From: Phalacrocorax aristotelis
Lineage: Eukaryota; Chordata; Aves; Suliformes; Phalacrocoracidae
Length of the DNA: 64,000 nucleotides
Assembly (NCBI RefSeq): GCF_949628215.1
Contig: NC_134280.1
Span: 1,188,501 to 1,252,500 of the forward strand
Direction of reading: 5' to 3'
Positions within the stretch are counted from its first letter, which is position 1, and every line of letters starts with the position of its first letter. Both the position numbers and the translations under genes were made by a program. Below are positions 1 through 11,938 of the stretch, piece after piece. The notes below the pieces were generated by a model. That model was not told the DNA's origin. It ran no database searches and saw only the letters and a program-made list of their open reading frames with translations.

Positions 1-734
1 AGCCTGGGTAAAGTAGCAGCCTGCACTGTTGGGGTGCTGTGAGTTTGACCAACGGCGTCCCCCCATACCTTTCTGATGCTTTTTAATATTGTTTCTTTTG
101 TACTGTCTGCCTGAATTGCAGCAGTCCTCAGCTGGTTAGTGCTCTACCTTTACTCCCTGCTGACATCACCAAACAGCCTTTGATATTTTCCTAAGCGTGG
201 CTTATGTGGTTAATATCGAGTGTATCAAGCTGCTCCTACTGAAATTTTTAAGGTTAGGTGATTGATGGATTTTTCCTTAATTTCTTTACCTTCCTAATAA
301 TCCTTTGTTTTTATATTTTAATGGCCCCATGGGATGTACTGCAGTGTATTTATTGGTACACAAAGCCGATGCTGAATTTAAATTTTGAGTTTAATTTCTG
401 TTTTGACAAACACTGCCTTTTCATGAGGTACTACCAGTTTAAAATGAAGAACCCTTCTCCCCTCAGGCGGAAGCTGAAGCCTTTTCCTGGGGTGGGAGGA
501 AGGACTGTGACTTGGGACGTGTCTGCCTGATGCTCTTCCTCCTCGGGAGCTGTTGGCTTGCATCAGGCTTCCCAAATTAACTGTGTCCAGGCTTACTGTC
601 ATCTGGAAATGATGTTAGATTTACCCCAAACTGTTTGAACAAAGCTCAGGAGAGGCGGCGGCTGTCTCCAGACTCACTGTCTATGCCTTTTATCCAGTTC
701 TGACATAATTTATTGGAAATGAGAGGAATTGTTT
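1..734. other. Unique non-coding DNA, no gene seen
   Basis: This stretch has mixed composition and stop codons in all frames apart from short chance frames. No recognisable repeat, exon or RNA gene is visible. A pyrimidine-rich tract followed by CAG near 100-120 resembles a splice acceptor, but no coding frame follows it, so I do not call an exon. Confidence 0.5.
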
Positions 735-960
735 CAGAACGAGCGTCTCTGACAGCTTGGCAGATTGATAGAGAGGTTTTCTGATCTCATCTCTTTTTCT
801 TTTTTAAACGATGCTTTCCTACCACTTGCCAATCTCTCAAGTACCATCGGTGTCATGATATCGGGCGCCGAGATAGCAAGTTCTTTAATTAGCATTGCAG
901 GGAGCAGGTTATTTAATTTACTGTGGCCTGTCTCTTGGCTATTCATCCTCTTATAAAAAT
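735..960. other. Candidate conserved non-coding element
   Basis: This block is unique and contains TTTAATTAGCATTGCAG near 883-900, a homeodomain-type TAATTAG core, with AT-rich words on either side. It also carries an unusual CpG-bearing word (TATCGGGCGCCGAG near 859-872) in otherwise AT-rich DNA. The texture is like vertebrate developmental enhancers, but conservation itself cannot be seen here. It could equally be neutral sequence. Confidence 0.25.
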
Positions 961-2799
961 TCCTAAGTTTTTCTAGGGACATGTGGAACACACACAATAT
1001 GAGCTTGGTTTGGCCTAGGGATGACCTCACCAGGTCACCTACCATGCCATAGGCGCTGAACTGGCACCGGGGCAAGCCGTGCCGTTTGGGATCCGATCCT
1101 GCAGCAGGGAACGCGGCTAAATTCTCACCGTCTTTCTCGTATGTACTGTGTGCCTACTCCCCGGCTTCACACATGTCCTTTAATGGGTCTGTGTCTTAGG
1201 AAATCCCATACTTTGCCCTAGTGGAAATGAAAAAAAGCAACTAGTTTTACCAAGTCAATAATTTTAAAAAGATTTTTTTTCCTTCATTCAAGGAAAAAAA
1301 AATATAAAGATTTCTCCAAGAACCCCCTTTAAATACTAGCACTTCCGTTTAGAAAACAACAGCTTGCCAGAAAGACTCTTCCTCTTGTACCTTCCTTCTT
1401 ATCTTCAGCTCTGATCCTGTGAAACATGAGCTCAGCTTCTGGCCGTTCTTTGAGTATAAATATTAGGTACACAGGTGAAATTTAGCAGATTTAGTCCCTT
1501 GGTGTTCCTATGGCTTACCTGATTAGATGGCTGATGGTAAAATGGATTATAGTCACAAATTGTTTGTACTCGGAAGAAGAGGCATTAAACTGGGTTATTG
1601 ATGTGATTCCTGCAGCCCTTCCTCTTCCCCATATGTGACGCTTTTATATAAGATCTTCATTTTTTTTGCAAAACGCCTGAATTCCCTTCCACAGTCCTGG
1701 TGTGAAGGCAGGCGTCCAGAGCAGCTCAGATACTGGCCAACATCATCTACATCGGTTATAGCATTTCCCTCTCTCTAGGGGTGTCCGAGGTTTAAATCCT
1801 CGCCTGCCCCCATGCCCACATACAAACCCCCTTTTTTCTGTAAAGTCACTTTCAGGTGTCTGCCTGGTAGAATTTTAGAAGTATTTATTATTCTCTTTCC
1901 TAGGTTTCTCCAGATGTTTAGCTACAGGGTAGTATTACTGAATAGATTAGTGCAGCTGGTTAGGAGACGCTGTGCTAAATAAGTAGAGCATCTGTGGTTT
2001 GTCTAGGGAGGTTGAATTTCAATTAATTAAATGTGCACCTAACTTGCAAGGTTCTTTTGCATTTCAGTTAAACTGACTTCAGAGCAGACCTAAGATTTAT
2101 TCCTGCCTTTTAAATTAACTGCCAGATCCTTAGCTGATACAAATGGTTGAGCCTCTCTTGACATTGGCAGGGCTCAGTTTACACCAAACAGGGATATGGA
2201 TCAGGACAGAGAAATAGAATTTGTATGAGCCCAAGTACTACTTGGCTGCTACAGTAGTTCAATGGAAGTAAAACATTTATTTACTTGAAAAACAGAAGTA
2301 TGTTATTTATTGTTTATATTTTTTGTTAGTTTTTTCCCCTAGCATTATCACAGAATATATCTTTGTGAATTTAAGACATTAACAAGTTTTTAGTATTTTA
2401 ATTAAAATTGTTATTTAGAATTTTAGGGTTTTTGTTTTCTGGGGTTTTTGTTTTGTTTTTTAAAGATATGTTTATTTTTTGTTTAGTAGAGTGAAAGAGG
2501 AAGTCAGTAATTTTTCCCTGGTAAAATGATGTTGACACAATTATTTATCAGAATCATAGCTGCAGTCTACAGCATTTATGGTTATACCTAGGATGTTTAG
2601 ATGAATTTCTGCCTTAATATTCTTTCAAAAGGTCTTCTATCATTATTCAAATATTTAGAAAATGGGTTTTTATGAAAAAGCATTTTAATACCGAATGCTA
2701 TCAAAACTTTTCCCAGAACATCTCAAATTAATTAAAGAACCTGATATATAAAACGCTAGGTATTCAATAAGATAATTTGGGGAGTATGGAACTGGGCTA
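961..2799. other. AT-rich unique DNA with T-rich stretch
   Basis: This is about 1.8 kb without a gene or recognisable transposon. A T-rich, purine-poor simple stretch lies at about 2425-2485. At 1786-1805 a GAGG/CCTC pair around TTTAAAT looks like a tRNA T-arm, but there is no D-arm or A box at the proper distance upstream. Confidence 0.5.
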
Positions 2800-2849
2800 A
2801 CGTTGTTTTTCTCGTACGCATTAAGCGCTTCGAATATATACCACCTTGT

Positions 2850-3320
2850 GATACCAGATTGCTGGCCCGGCCTCAGAACACACATGGCCCTTCTTCCCCC
2901 GGTCGTGACTTCACACGAATTGCCGGTGCTGGACGGAGCGGGGGCTGAGCACCGGTATGTGAAGACATTTAAGATTGCTCTTCCTCCGACCGCTGCCGTG
3001 CCCATCCATGGGGCAGTGCTCTGCTCCGCGGGGCGTGCCGGGCCCTTGGCGCTCAGGGACTTGCCTCCGTTCCCTTGGCCTCCCGAAGTCACCAAGGCAG
3101 CTCCCTCGCCCCTTAAGTCGTGGGAGGAACTTGCTCCTGAATTTCTGAAAGGGTGCACCGTTTCTCAAAACCTCTGCACAGTTGTCGTCTCTCCTTTGCT
3201 CTTTTCTCTCGCATCGCCAGCCCCGGAGTTGATCCGTTCCAGGAATGTAAGCATCTCCTTCCTCCCCCTGCCCCGCTGGAGCCGCAGCAGGAATGTGAAA
3301 ACACTTTCCCCCTCAAAAGG
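2850..3320. other. GC-rich islet
   Basis: Composition changes from AT-rich to GC-rich, with CpGs concentrated at about 2920-3060. Overlapping open frames on both strands (2803-3324 plus, 2685-3158 minus) are explained by low stop-codon density and show no domain. Two GGAATGT words (near 3241 and 3290) match the TEAD half-site. There is no TATA box or exon-like frame. This may be a decayed CpG island or a patch raised by GC-biased gene conversion. Confidence 0.4.
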
Positions 3321-4824
3321 CTAACCAGCCCTTTTCGGATTCTTTTAAATAGGTATCAATACCTGGCTTTTACAAACAGGAGAAATTAAACTTTGTAGCA
3401 TTTTGCTATTTGAATGACCTACTCAGTGGAATTACAGCGGCAAACTAATCCTTTAGGAGAGATGGCTCTATCAATCTTTGGATTTTTCTAATGTGGAAGC
3501 TACTCAATTGCATCTCAGAAATCAGGGAGGTAATTACTCATGCAGACAGCACAAAATGAAAAAAAAAAAAATGCAAGTTCTGCTGAGTATCCCTTTTAGA
3601 ACAAGCAGTGGAACAAGGAAAACAGCCTCTATAATCAGTCAAATTCTTCCACTAATTTTTCAGGTGTTGAAGGCTATAGTGAGGATACATGCTATGAAAG
3701 TTAACAAAGCAAAGTGGCTCTAATAGAGGGTTTTAGAAGAGAAAAATGCCTCTTATTAGGCAAACATACTATTTTAGATGTAGTTCCCTGTGTTACAACT
3801 TCATTGTTTAAAATAAACCTGCTCTGAAATACATTTACAGATCTCTTCTGAGGCGTTTTGCTATGGTGACAACATCCAGCTGTCCGGCAATCGGTGCGCC
3901 GGGGCAGGCACTGATTCTGTCTGATGTGTCACCAACCTGCAGATGAAGTCAGGGAGATACAGCCTCGGAGGAGCGCTCACGCCCTCTTGTCACTGATAAA
4001 TGATAATGTATTTAATTTTAAATTCAAGCGCTACTAGATAGATACAAGGTAAAGAAATCACATACAGAAACACGTATTGTACATAATAGTGGAAACAACT
4101 GAAAAGAACTAGTGGTTTTGTACGTTTTGGATTGCTTTGCATCCTATCTAGATTATTAGTCTAAAATATTATTAGTCTAAAATACCATTACCAGGGTTGG
4201 ACAGACCCTCCCGCAGTAGAGGCTGTCCTAGGGAAGTGCATAGCTCTGTTTACTGAACAAGAGGCTTCAAATCCAGGGGAAACCTCTCAAGGCAACATCT
4301 AACATGAACCCCAGTAAACCTGGTATTGGGGTAGGTATGGGCCAAATTCTCCAGCATGACTCCAAGGAGGAGTCGCAATCTTGAGATTTGCCTCTCTTTT
4401 CGTCTCACGTGACTTGAGGCTACCTGCAGCCGTGCCTCCATCCAGTTACACCGGTCTGAGGCCACGATCAGCCAAACTTTTCTTGGTTTTATTGTAATGG
4501 TTGACTTCTACATGGTACTCTGCAGCTCTTGATTTTCAGTGAGGGGGTTACTGGTGGTTAGCTGGAGTGGCTGGTGCTCACTGTTAGAGACAGCAAGACT
4601 TTTATTTTCCTATACTATATATAACTTTTCTGAAGTCTATATTCTGATCTGTGCTAAAACCAGCCACTGAAAAACACACCATTTGAAAGACCACCAGATG
4701 CTCATGAGCGTGGTCACCTGAGATATACGAGAATGTACTTGATATTTGATATCTCTGGGAGCATATAATAAGATTTGACTTTCCAAATAGTCATCCATGG
4801 GAGGTGGATCTAGTCTTTTAATCT
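3321..4824. other. Unique non-coding DNA, no gene seen
   Basis: This is AT-rich unique sequence with an A tract at about 3559-3570 and a two-copy tandem repeat at 4152-4183. Around 4195-4230 a GGACAG/CTGTCC pair could form a small stem. No exon or transposon is recognisable. Confidence 0.5.
4152..4183. repeat. Perfect 2 x 16-bp tandem repeat
   Basis: The unit ATTATTAGTCTAAAAT occurs at 4152-4167 and again at 4168-4183 with no mismatch. A perfect duplication suggests a recent replication-slippage event. Copy number could vary between individuals. Confidence 0.9.
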
Positions 4825-6440
4825 ATCTGTGTCCAGCCAAGTTTTGAAGAGCTCCAAGGGTGGAGACTCCACAGCCTCCGTGGGCAACCTGTGCCGGTGT
4901 TTGACCACCCTCACAGTAAGAAGTTTTTCTTAGGTTTAAATGGAATTTCCTGTGTTTCAGTTTGTGTCTGTTGCTCCTCAATCTCTCTTGGCCTTTGCAG
5001 CCTGGCTCCATCATCTTTATTCCTTCGCATCGAGTATTAACATACATTGATAGGACCCCCCCCTGAGCCTTCTCTTCTCCAGGTTGAACAGCCCCAGCTC
5101 TCTCAGCCTTTCCACATAGGAGAGAGGCTCCAGTCCGTTGATCATCTTTATGGCCCTTTGCTGGAGCCTCTCTAGTATGTCCATGTCTCTCTTGCACTGG
5201 GGAGCCCAGAACTGGACACGGTACTCGAAGGGTGGCCTCACCAGTGTTGAGCAGAGGGGAAGGATCGCCTCCCTCACCCTGTTGGCAACACTCCTCCTGA
5301 TGCAGCCCAGGATGCTGGTGGCCTTCTTTGCGGCAAGGGCACATTGCTGACTCAGGGTCAACTTGGTGTCCGCCAGGACCCCCAGGTCCTTCTCTGCAAA
5401 GCTGCTTTCCAGCTGGGCAGCCCCGCAGCGTGCCCGGGGATGTTCCTCCCCAGGGGCAGGACTTTGCGTTTCCTTTTGTTGAACTTCACAAGGTTCCTGT
5501 CAGCTCGTTTCTCCACCTTGTTCAGGTCCCTCTGGACAGCAGCACGACCCTCTGGTGTATCAGCACTCCTCCCAGCTTTGTGTCATCTGCAAATCTACTG
5601 CGGGTGCGTCTGCCCCATTATTGACATGGTTGATGGGGATGTTAAACAATGTTGGCTCCAGTATTGCCCCTGGGGACACCTTGCTGATGACTGCCCTCCA
5701 GCTGGGCTTTGTGCTGCTGTTCACAACCATCTGAACCCAGCTGTTCAGCTAGTTCTCAGTCCACATCACTGACACATCTGTAGTCATTACTCCATCACTC
5801 TGTCAATGAGAGTGTTCTAAGAGCCAAGAGAAGCACTATCCATTCCTCTCCCTGTGTTCACCGAGCCAGTCATCTCATTGTAGAAGTCTGTCACATTGGT
5901 CAGGCATAGTTTTTTTCTACATAAATCCATGATGACTATTCCTTCACATGTCTGGAAATCATTTCCAGGATTATTTGCTCAATCACCTCCCCAGAGGTCA
6001 AGGTGAGGCTGACCAGCCTATGGTTTTCCAGATCCTCCTCCTTGAAGATACGAGTGACATTTGCTTTCTTCCGGTTTCAGAAGTGTCCCCTGATCATGGA
6101 GATCTTTCAAAGGTTATCAAGTGTGGTCTTATGATGACTTTGGCAAGCTCCTTCAGCACTCGTGGGTGCATCCCATCAGGGTCCGCAGACTCACATCTGG
6201 CCAGTTTGTGCAAATGTCCCCTAACCTGGTGTTCCTCCATCAAGGGTCAGCCTTGTGCTGAACTCTCCCGCTAGCCTGGGGACTCTGGGTTGTGGAAGGC
6301 ACGTCTTACTGAGTCTTACAAGATGAAGAGGACATCAACTGCCTCAGGCTTTTCCGTGCCCTTTGTCACCAGATACCCTGCCCCATTCAGCAGCAACATT
6401 TTCTCTGGTCTTCCTTTCGGTGTTGATATAGACGCATAAG
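4825..6440 (-). mobile_element. CR1 LINE fragment (3' half of ORF2), degraded
   Basis: This is a non-LTR retrotransposon fragment of the avian CR1 family, lying on the minus strand, so the 3' side of the element is at the left. The minus frame 5361-5017 keeps the classic ORF2 C-terminal block, including VQFWAPQCKRDMDILERLQ and a following LGLFNLEKRRLRG. From 5345 to about 6440 the minus strand continues through the reverse-transcriptase region in the order expected for CR1, but broken by stops and frameshifts. The extreme 3' UTR with its octamer repeats is not evident at the left end, and the 5' end is truncated as usual for CR1. Roughly 1.6 kb survives. It is inactive. Both boundaries are uncertain by tens of bases. 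Confidence 0.93.
5017..5361 (-). pseudogene. CR1 ORF2 C-terminal remnant
   Basis: This 114-codon open frame inside the CR1 fragment encodes the end of the reverse-transcriptase polyprotein, downstream of the catalytic domain. The segment resembles the conserved CR1 C-terminus: a run around MTLSQQCALAAKKATSILG, then the FWAPQCKRD block, then the ERLRELGLFNLEKRR block. It lacks the upstream polymerase motifs in frame and has no complete endonuclease, so it is a fossil and not a functional gene. Confidence 0.85.
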
Positions 6441-7365
6441 GGCGACAGCCATGGACCTGTTCAAAAATACCCAGCTCTGAGTCTTCCCAGTAAAGTGTAA
6501 AATATGCTTTTAATGTAAGCCAAGTACCTTTAAACATCAGTAAAATATTAAGTAAATACTTTGGAGAACATTACTGTATTAAACCAGCAGTGACTGCCAA
6601 GTACTTTTGTTGATGTCAGTGTGGGCCTGTTGACATATGCAAGGGTCTTTTTAAAACATTCATGAACTGAGAAGTCTTACTTTTTGTTTAAATTTTGAGA
6701 CTCCTGAGGAAACAGGGAGGTAGCAGGGCTGCTATCAAACGCGCCGTCGGTTAGATTAAAAATCAAAGGGATGTTTTTGAATGAATGTGAGGGCCCAGAG
6801 GGTCTCTTAGACACTTTACACCAGATGCCAGAGCAGGAGCGAAAGTATGCTCTGTGCCTAACCAGAGAATTTGTACTGCGCTTTGCCTGTGCTTCAGGTG
6901 GCCCAGCTTGTTGGCTCACACGTGGATCCTAATTTGAAATAATGATATTTGGAGAGTACTGATTGAGTATAAATAAAGAACATTAAATTACTTAGTTCTT
7001 AAAGCTTTCTTGATTTCAGTAGAGTTATGGTAATCTACCCCCCTCCGAATGCAGCTGTGAAAGGTAGCAGAAGTATACACAAATCCCTGCAGTCGCTTTA
7101 TGTCTAAGTCACTCCACCTTATATGTTGGGGTGCTTAAACACAATTCTACATCATCAGGTATTTTGGGAGTTGCCCTGTCACATACCAATTCACCCATCC
7201 TTTTTCTTTTTAAAGCAGAACCAGGAACAACGCGGAGGTATCTGGCTCCTACTTTGCACGCTGCCTGGGACACGTGTGTTGAGCTGCCGGTGCACCAAAC
7301 CTTCAAACTGCCACACACGGGTTTCAAAAAAAATTAAACCCACCACCACAAGTGCGATATGTGTT
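6441..7365. other. Unique AT-rich DNA, no gene seen
   Basis: This is ordinary AT-rich unique sequence to the right of the CR1 fragment. The short open frames present have no recognisable domains. AATAAA-like words near 6970 are not linked to any transcript I can support. Confidence 0.5.
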
Positions 7366-7640
7366 TTGCAGTTTCCCTTGCGGTGCTCCCCTGGGCACTC
7401 GGCAGCGGCCGGTTCTGGGGTGGCAGGTCTTGGGGTGGGGGGCAGCCCTGTGGGACAGCCCTCTGCATGGCCTCGGCTGTGGGTGAGCGCCTGGTCTCCC
7501 CTGCAGCCCACCGCCCACCGCACTCGTCCGGTGCTCTCCCCGAAGGACTCCGCTTCCCCCTTCGCTTGCTCCAGGATGGCGCTTGGGCAGCAGAGGGACC
7601 ATCCGGGCTGCGGAAATACTAAAAGGACCAAGTGCTCGAG
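7366..7640. other. GC-rich islet
   Basis: This is a sharp GC-rich patch in AT-rich surroundings. Frames stay open in several registers (for example 7123-7746 plus and 7324-7869 minus) because stops are scarce, and they translate to low-information Pro/Ala/Gly/Arg-rich peptides without domains. CpG density is moderate. I see no promoter element. Confidence 0.4.
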
Positions 7641-8079
7641 CCAAGGAGCTCACGTTCCTGAAAACTGCCGGGTGGGAGCTGCAGGCTGTACAGCTCTTCA
7701 TGTACTGGAGACATTTATTTTGCCAACCCACTGCTGCTCCTGGTGATTTCTCACCATGTTTAGCTGAGCTCGTGTCTGGGCACCCGCAGAGACAACTGGG
7801 TTCTTGGGTTGGTTTGTGGGTTATTTTTGATAGTGGCGCTTGACTCCACCCAAACTGTCCCGCATACATCAGGATGAGGCAAGAAATAAGGAGGTGAACC
7901 TATGCCCGAGACTAATGCCATCTCTCCGGGCTTCCTGAAAAAATGGGGGAAATACTCCCAGTCTGGGCAAAATATCCCTCTCCTCAGCTGAGGATAAAAT
8001 AACTCTTGGCTTCTGTCCGAAGCTGGTAATGCTGCTGTGCGTGGTGCGGTTATCCGTTTCCTTCACCCAACTCAGGGAA

Positions 8080-8173
8080 TGGTTCAAGGCTTAATTATTC
8101 AGTATCTGTAAAGCACCTTGAGATCTGCAGATGAAAGACTCCACAGAAGTGCAAAGTATTATTTTTATTATAG
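8080..8173 (+). repeat. Ancient MIR/L3-type SINE or LINE tail
   Basis: The order of words GGCTTAATTA, TGTAAAGCACCTTGAGAT, GATGAAAG and GCAAAGTATTATTTTTATTAT matches the widespread 3' tail of ancient amniote MIR/L3-type elements (a 'TAAAGCGCTTTGAGAT ... ATTATTATT' pattern). It is clearly diverged, consistent with an insertion older than birds. More of the element may extend left to about 7975, where GAGGATAAAATAA resembles the MIR central region. Family assignment is from memory and not certain. Confidence 0.6.
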
Positions 8174-9164
8174 GTTTCATGGACAGAAGTGGGGGCATGC
8201 TTGACCTGATAACGTTAAAAGCCTGGTGGGCTTGCCAAGCTTTAATACGATCTGTTAAACGCAGTATTAGTGGGGTGTCTGGGTCTGAACAGCTACAGTT
8301 CACATGACATGTAATTCACATTCCCTCTCTGCTATAGGCAAAACTCCTTGTGCAATTACCGCTGGGATTTGTGAAAGGAGAAGATATTTTTCATGGATGG
8401 TTCTTTTTCCTTATTTTTATCCGTTCGTAGCATCCTTCTGAATATTTAGACCGAGTGGATGTTTGCTAACACTTGATATAAGTAAAGGGGTTTTATTTTT
8501 AAAATGTTTTAAGGAACTAATCCTGTTTTTCAAGCTTTGTCAAACATTTGCCAAATGAGATGAAAATATTTCTCCTTCATTTACAGATGATAGATTTTTG
8601 CATAATTGATACAACTCATCTGTATGGTAGCAAAATAATTGTATTGTTTTACCTAATTATATATTTATCTAATTATTTTAAAGAAGACTAGCAAAGAAGA
8701 TAGATCACCTTTCTCAACATGTGCACCTTTATATATATGCAGACACACTCATTTATACGTATATATAAGTATGCGTGCATATGTGCTGTGATGTATCTGT
8801 TTGGGATATTACTAAAAGCTTATAATTTGTACCAGCTTAACTTGCATAAAATCACAGACCCTCCTCCAAAGCCGATTCATTAATTGCTGGAACAAGAACA
8901 GAAAAAGGTAAATAATCTTTCAAGGGAATAATTTTCTAAAAGTTGGAATCTGCAAAGTAGCTTATTTTTGCTATCACGAGTATAACGGAAACATTCGTGA
9001 AGGTACGAAGCTCCCATCTTTCAGGATTGAAATCTTTGTTGGTCTTTTGGCAGTGGTGGGAGATTCATATCTTCCTTATAATGATCTACAGTACGTTTAA
9101 GGGACTCACCATGTTTAAAATTGTTCCTTACTTTAAAAAAAACATGCGTATTTGACACTTCAGA
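8174..9164. other. AT-rich unique DNA with AT microsatellite
   Basis: This is AT-rich sequence with an imperfect TA/TG dinucleotide stretch at about 8731-8790. The block at 8850-8890 (CTTGCATAAAATCAC ... GATTCATTAATTGC) has the texture of a conserved non-coding element. No gene is seen. Confidence 0.45.
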
Positions 9165-9375
9165 ATTATTTTAGATTGCAAAATAAAGCATATACATTTA
9201 ATGCAGTGCATTCTGCGGAAGCACCTTTCAGGGGAAGAAACCCCCGAGCCCATGTTGCATGCACATGATCCACATTGTTCTTGTACAAGCATTTAAAAAT
9301 CCTAATCAGATTTAATATGATGGATTAATCTGTAACCATGTGTTTAATTACAATTTCAGCATGATATCCCAGAAA
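9165..9375. other. Candidate conserved non-coding element with OTX-like sites
   Basis: The block carries CTAATCAGA at 9302-9310, and GGATTA (9322-9327) overlapping TAATC (9326-9330). These are cores for K50 homeodomain proteins such as OTX, PITX and GSC. TTTAATTACAATTT follows near 9343-9356. Motif words are visible directly; enhancer function is inference. Confidence 0.3.
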
Positions 9376-11348
9376 ACAGTGCAAAATAAGTAGAGTGCTT
9401 GCAGGTGAGTTCAAACTTGTGTGTTACTTCCATATGTAATTTTTCACATTCACAGCAGGTTACTACGTTGTGCTCATCGTCATACTGGAAGAAACTTTAT
9501 TCTGCACTTCTAAGCTCACAAAACCTAAAGTATGTATTTATTTTTAACCTTACTGAGGGGGAAATAAATCTGCTAGCATCACTTCCATTGCCCCTTTTCA
9601 CCAATTGGGTCATCAGCACCCAGGCGTTTGTTGGCCAGGAACCTTCAGCCTTTAACTGGACACCTCACCAGCCCATCGGAGGCACGTGCTTTAAAAATCA
9701 GCCAAAAGGCCCAGAAATACAAATATCTCCCTCAATTTCCTGTGAGGCTTAAAGGAAACAGCACATGCAGAAAGGGTGCCAGCAGCACCGGGAGCCTGAA
9801 ACACGTCTGTGAGGGACGAGGGGTTTCAGGGAGGCTGGGCTGTTGTCCCTCTGCCTGCCTGGGGGAGAGCCTGGGGCTAGAGCAGCCTTAGCACAGAGCC
9901 TTAGTGCATGCAGAGCGGTGCCACCCTCCTATTTGAGACAGGCAATCAATGAGATTTATCTCACCTGACCTTAAATACCCCTAACAGGAGCTTCTTGGTC
10001 TGAGCTAGTCATCCAGTTTTCTTCTACAGATAATGGAGGCCATTCTCTACCCCTAAAATATCTCAAGAGACCATAAAGCAGTTGTTCTTTTACTATGGGA
10101 GGAATGTAAATGTTGTTTACACCTGCTAGCTAGCTAAAGCTGGGTGGGAGGAAGCCCAGCCTTAGTGCCTGGCAGGTGAGGCTGCGCTGGCCTATCTCTA
10201 GGCTGAGCTGCTGGGCGCAGACCCATCAGGCTGCCAGGGACCTCTGCGAGTCCTGCCCTGCACTAGTTCTCCCATCGCTCGGAAGCTTGGCGAGACTTGC
10301 GTCTGCCAAGGTTTACAAGCCTAATCAGTCTTACAAGCCAATGTTCGTCTGGACCAGGTACGTTTCACCTCTTATTTTGTGTAAACCTTCAAACCAGCCT
10401 AACAAATACCCTTCTACAAGCAGCTGCATCATTTTTTTTTTACGTGACATACTATATTGATGAATATTTCCTGTTGAGTTAATTTGCAGAAAAGAAGGTC
10501 CAACTGACCTTCCTTCAGCCTCGCAGTGATTTAAGAACTGTAGATTTCAATAGAGTTACTATCAATTTATATTTACTTTTCATATCTTTTTCTGCTTGTG
10601 TGACACACCGCAAGACTCTTCGTGCCGATCCAATAACATCTTTCTAGTTACTTCTCCCCTAAAGAAAAGTTTTTATTTATGACTATGCCTCCCTCCCCCA
10701 TCTGCCCTTTAGCTGATGTCAATCCATTTTATGTTACATTTATGTCTATTCCGCTTCCTTTCTTTCTTTAGACCTCAATCTCTGTACAAAGACCTTAATC
10801 TCTGATGTGGAACTTTGTCAAATGCTGTCTGGGAGTGTGAGCGCGGGCTGCCCACCGCGGGAAGGCAGAAGTCCTCTCCTAACAGCGGAGGTGCGGTCGG
10901 GCTAGGGAGATACTGGGGGTTTGCTTTTGCGAAAGTTTCAAAGCAAAGCTAGAGCGGTGAGCCTTCCCCTTCCCCCTGCACCCACCTACAAACACACACC
11001 CTCTCTGTGGGTTATTTCCTGTTAATGCAAATCACCTATCACTTCATGCAATTTGTTCTGTACTGGGAATATGACATTTACTAACAAAATAGCTCAGCTA
11101 AAATTGATTTTTAGAAGGAACACTTTCGTCCTTATGTTTGACCATGTATAGAAGAGATGGTTGTGATCTCACCTTAAATATGCAACAGAACAACAACAGG
11201 CTTGCTTTTGTGCCGGTTCACAAGGTCAGATGTTTCCAAACATATTATTAGATACCCAAATCTATTAAAAATGTAAGGCAATTTTAGCATTGCTGGGTCC
11301 GCATGGTTTTGTGTAACTGTTTTGTTTCGTATTTGCTATTTCCCTTGA
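9376..11348. other. Unique non-coding DNA, no gene seen
   Basis: Composition is mixed. A mildly GC-rich patch lies at about 10820-10920 and a T run at about 10432-10441. Open frames at 9399-9752 and 10176-10460 have no recognisable protein features. No transposon is identified. Confidence 0.45.
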
Positions 11349-11938
11349 TGTCGTGGTTTAACCCCAGCTGGCAGCTCAGCCCCACGCGGCTGCTCGCTCA
11401 CTCCGCCTCGGAGGGGTGGGGGAGAGAATTGGGAGGGTGAAAGTGAGAAAACTCATGGGCTGAAATAAAGACAGTGTACCAGATAAAGCAAAAGCCGCTC
11501 ACACGAGCAGCGCAAACCAAGGAATCCCTTCCCCCCTTCCCACGGGCAGGGGGTGCTCAGCCATCCCCAGGGCAGCAGGGCTCCATCGCAGGTGATGGTG
11601 ACTTGGGGAGATAAATGCTTTCCCTCAAATGTCCCCCCCTTCCCCCTCCTCCCCCAGCTCCGTGTGCTGAGCATGACGCCATATGGTGTGGGACATCCCT
11701 GGGGTCAGCTGGGGTCACTGTCCCGGCCGTGCCCCCTCCCAGCCCCTTGTGCCCCCCCAGCCCCTTGCTGGTGGGGTGGGGTGAGGGGCAGGAAAGGCCT
11801 TGGCTCTGTGCAAGCCCTGCTCGGCAGGAACAGAAACACCCCTGGGTTATCAACCCTGGTTTTAGCACAAATCCAAAACACAGCCTCATAGTGGCTACTG
11901 TGAAGAAGGATAACTCAGCCCCAGCCAAAACCAGCACA
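11349..11938 (+). mobile_element. Solo LTR of an avian endogenous retrovirus
   Basis: The element starts TGTCGTGGTTTAACCCCAGC and ends ACCAGCACA, giving the TG...CA termini of a retroviral LTR. The internal order is an AATAAA at 11464-11469, a C-rich centre, a CATATGGTGTGGGACATCCC block at about 11680-11700 and a TCAGCCCCAGCC block before the end. This matches an LTR family I know from many neoavian genomes. No gag, pol or env coding sequence or second LTR flanks it, so it is a solo LTR left by LTR-LTR recombination. No clear 4-6 bp target-site duplication is visible: CCTTGA precedes it and CTCGGT follows. The retroviral class is not assignable from the LTR alone. Confidence 0.85.

Noticed and set aside
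1780..1810. tRNA T-arm look-alike (GAGG...CCTC around TTTAAAT)
   Set aside because: No A box, D-arm or anticodon stem at the right distance upstream, and no acceptor-stem complement.
7123..7869. Long overlapping frames on both strands (207 and 181 codons)
   Set aside because: They coincide with a GC-rich patch where stops are scarce, overlap one another in opposite orientations, and have no domains.
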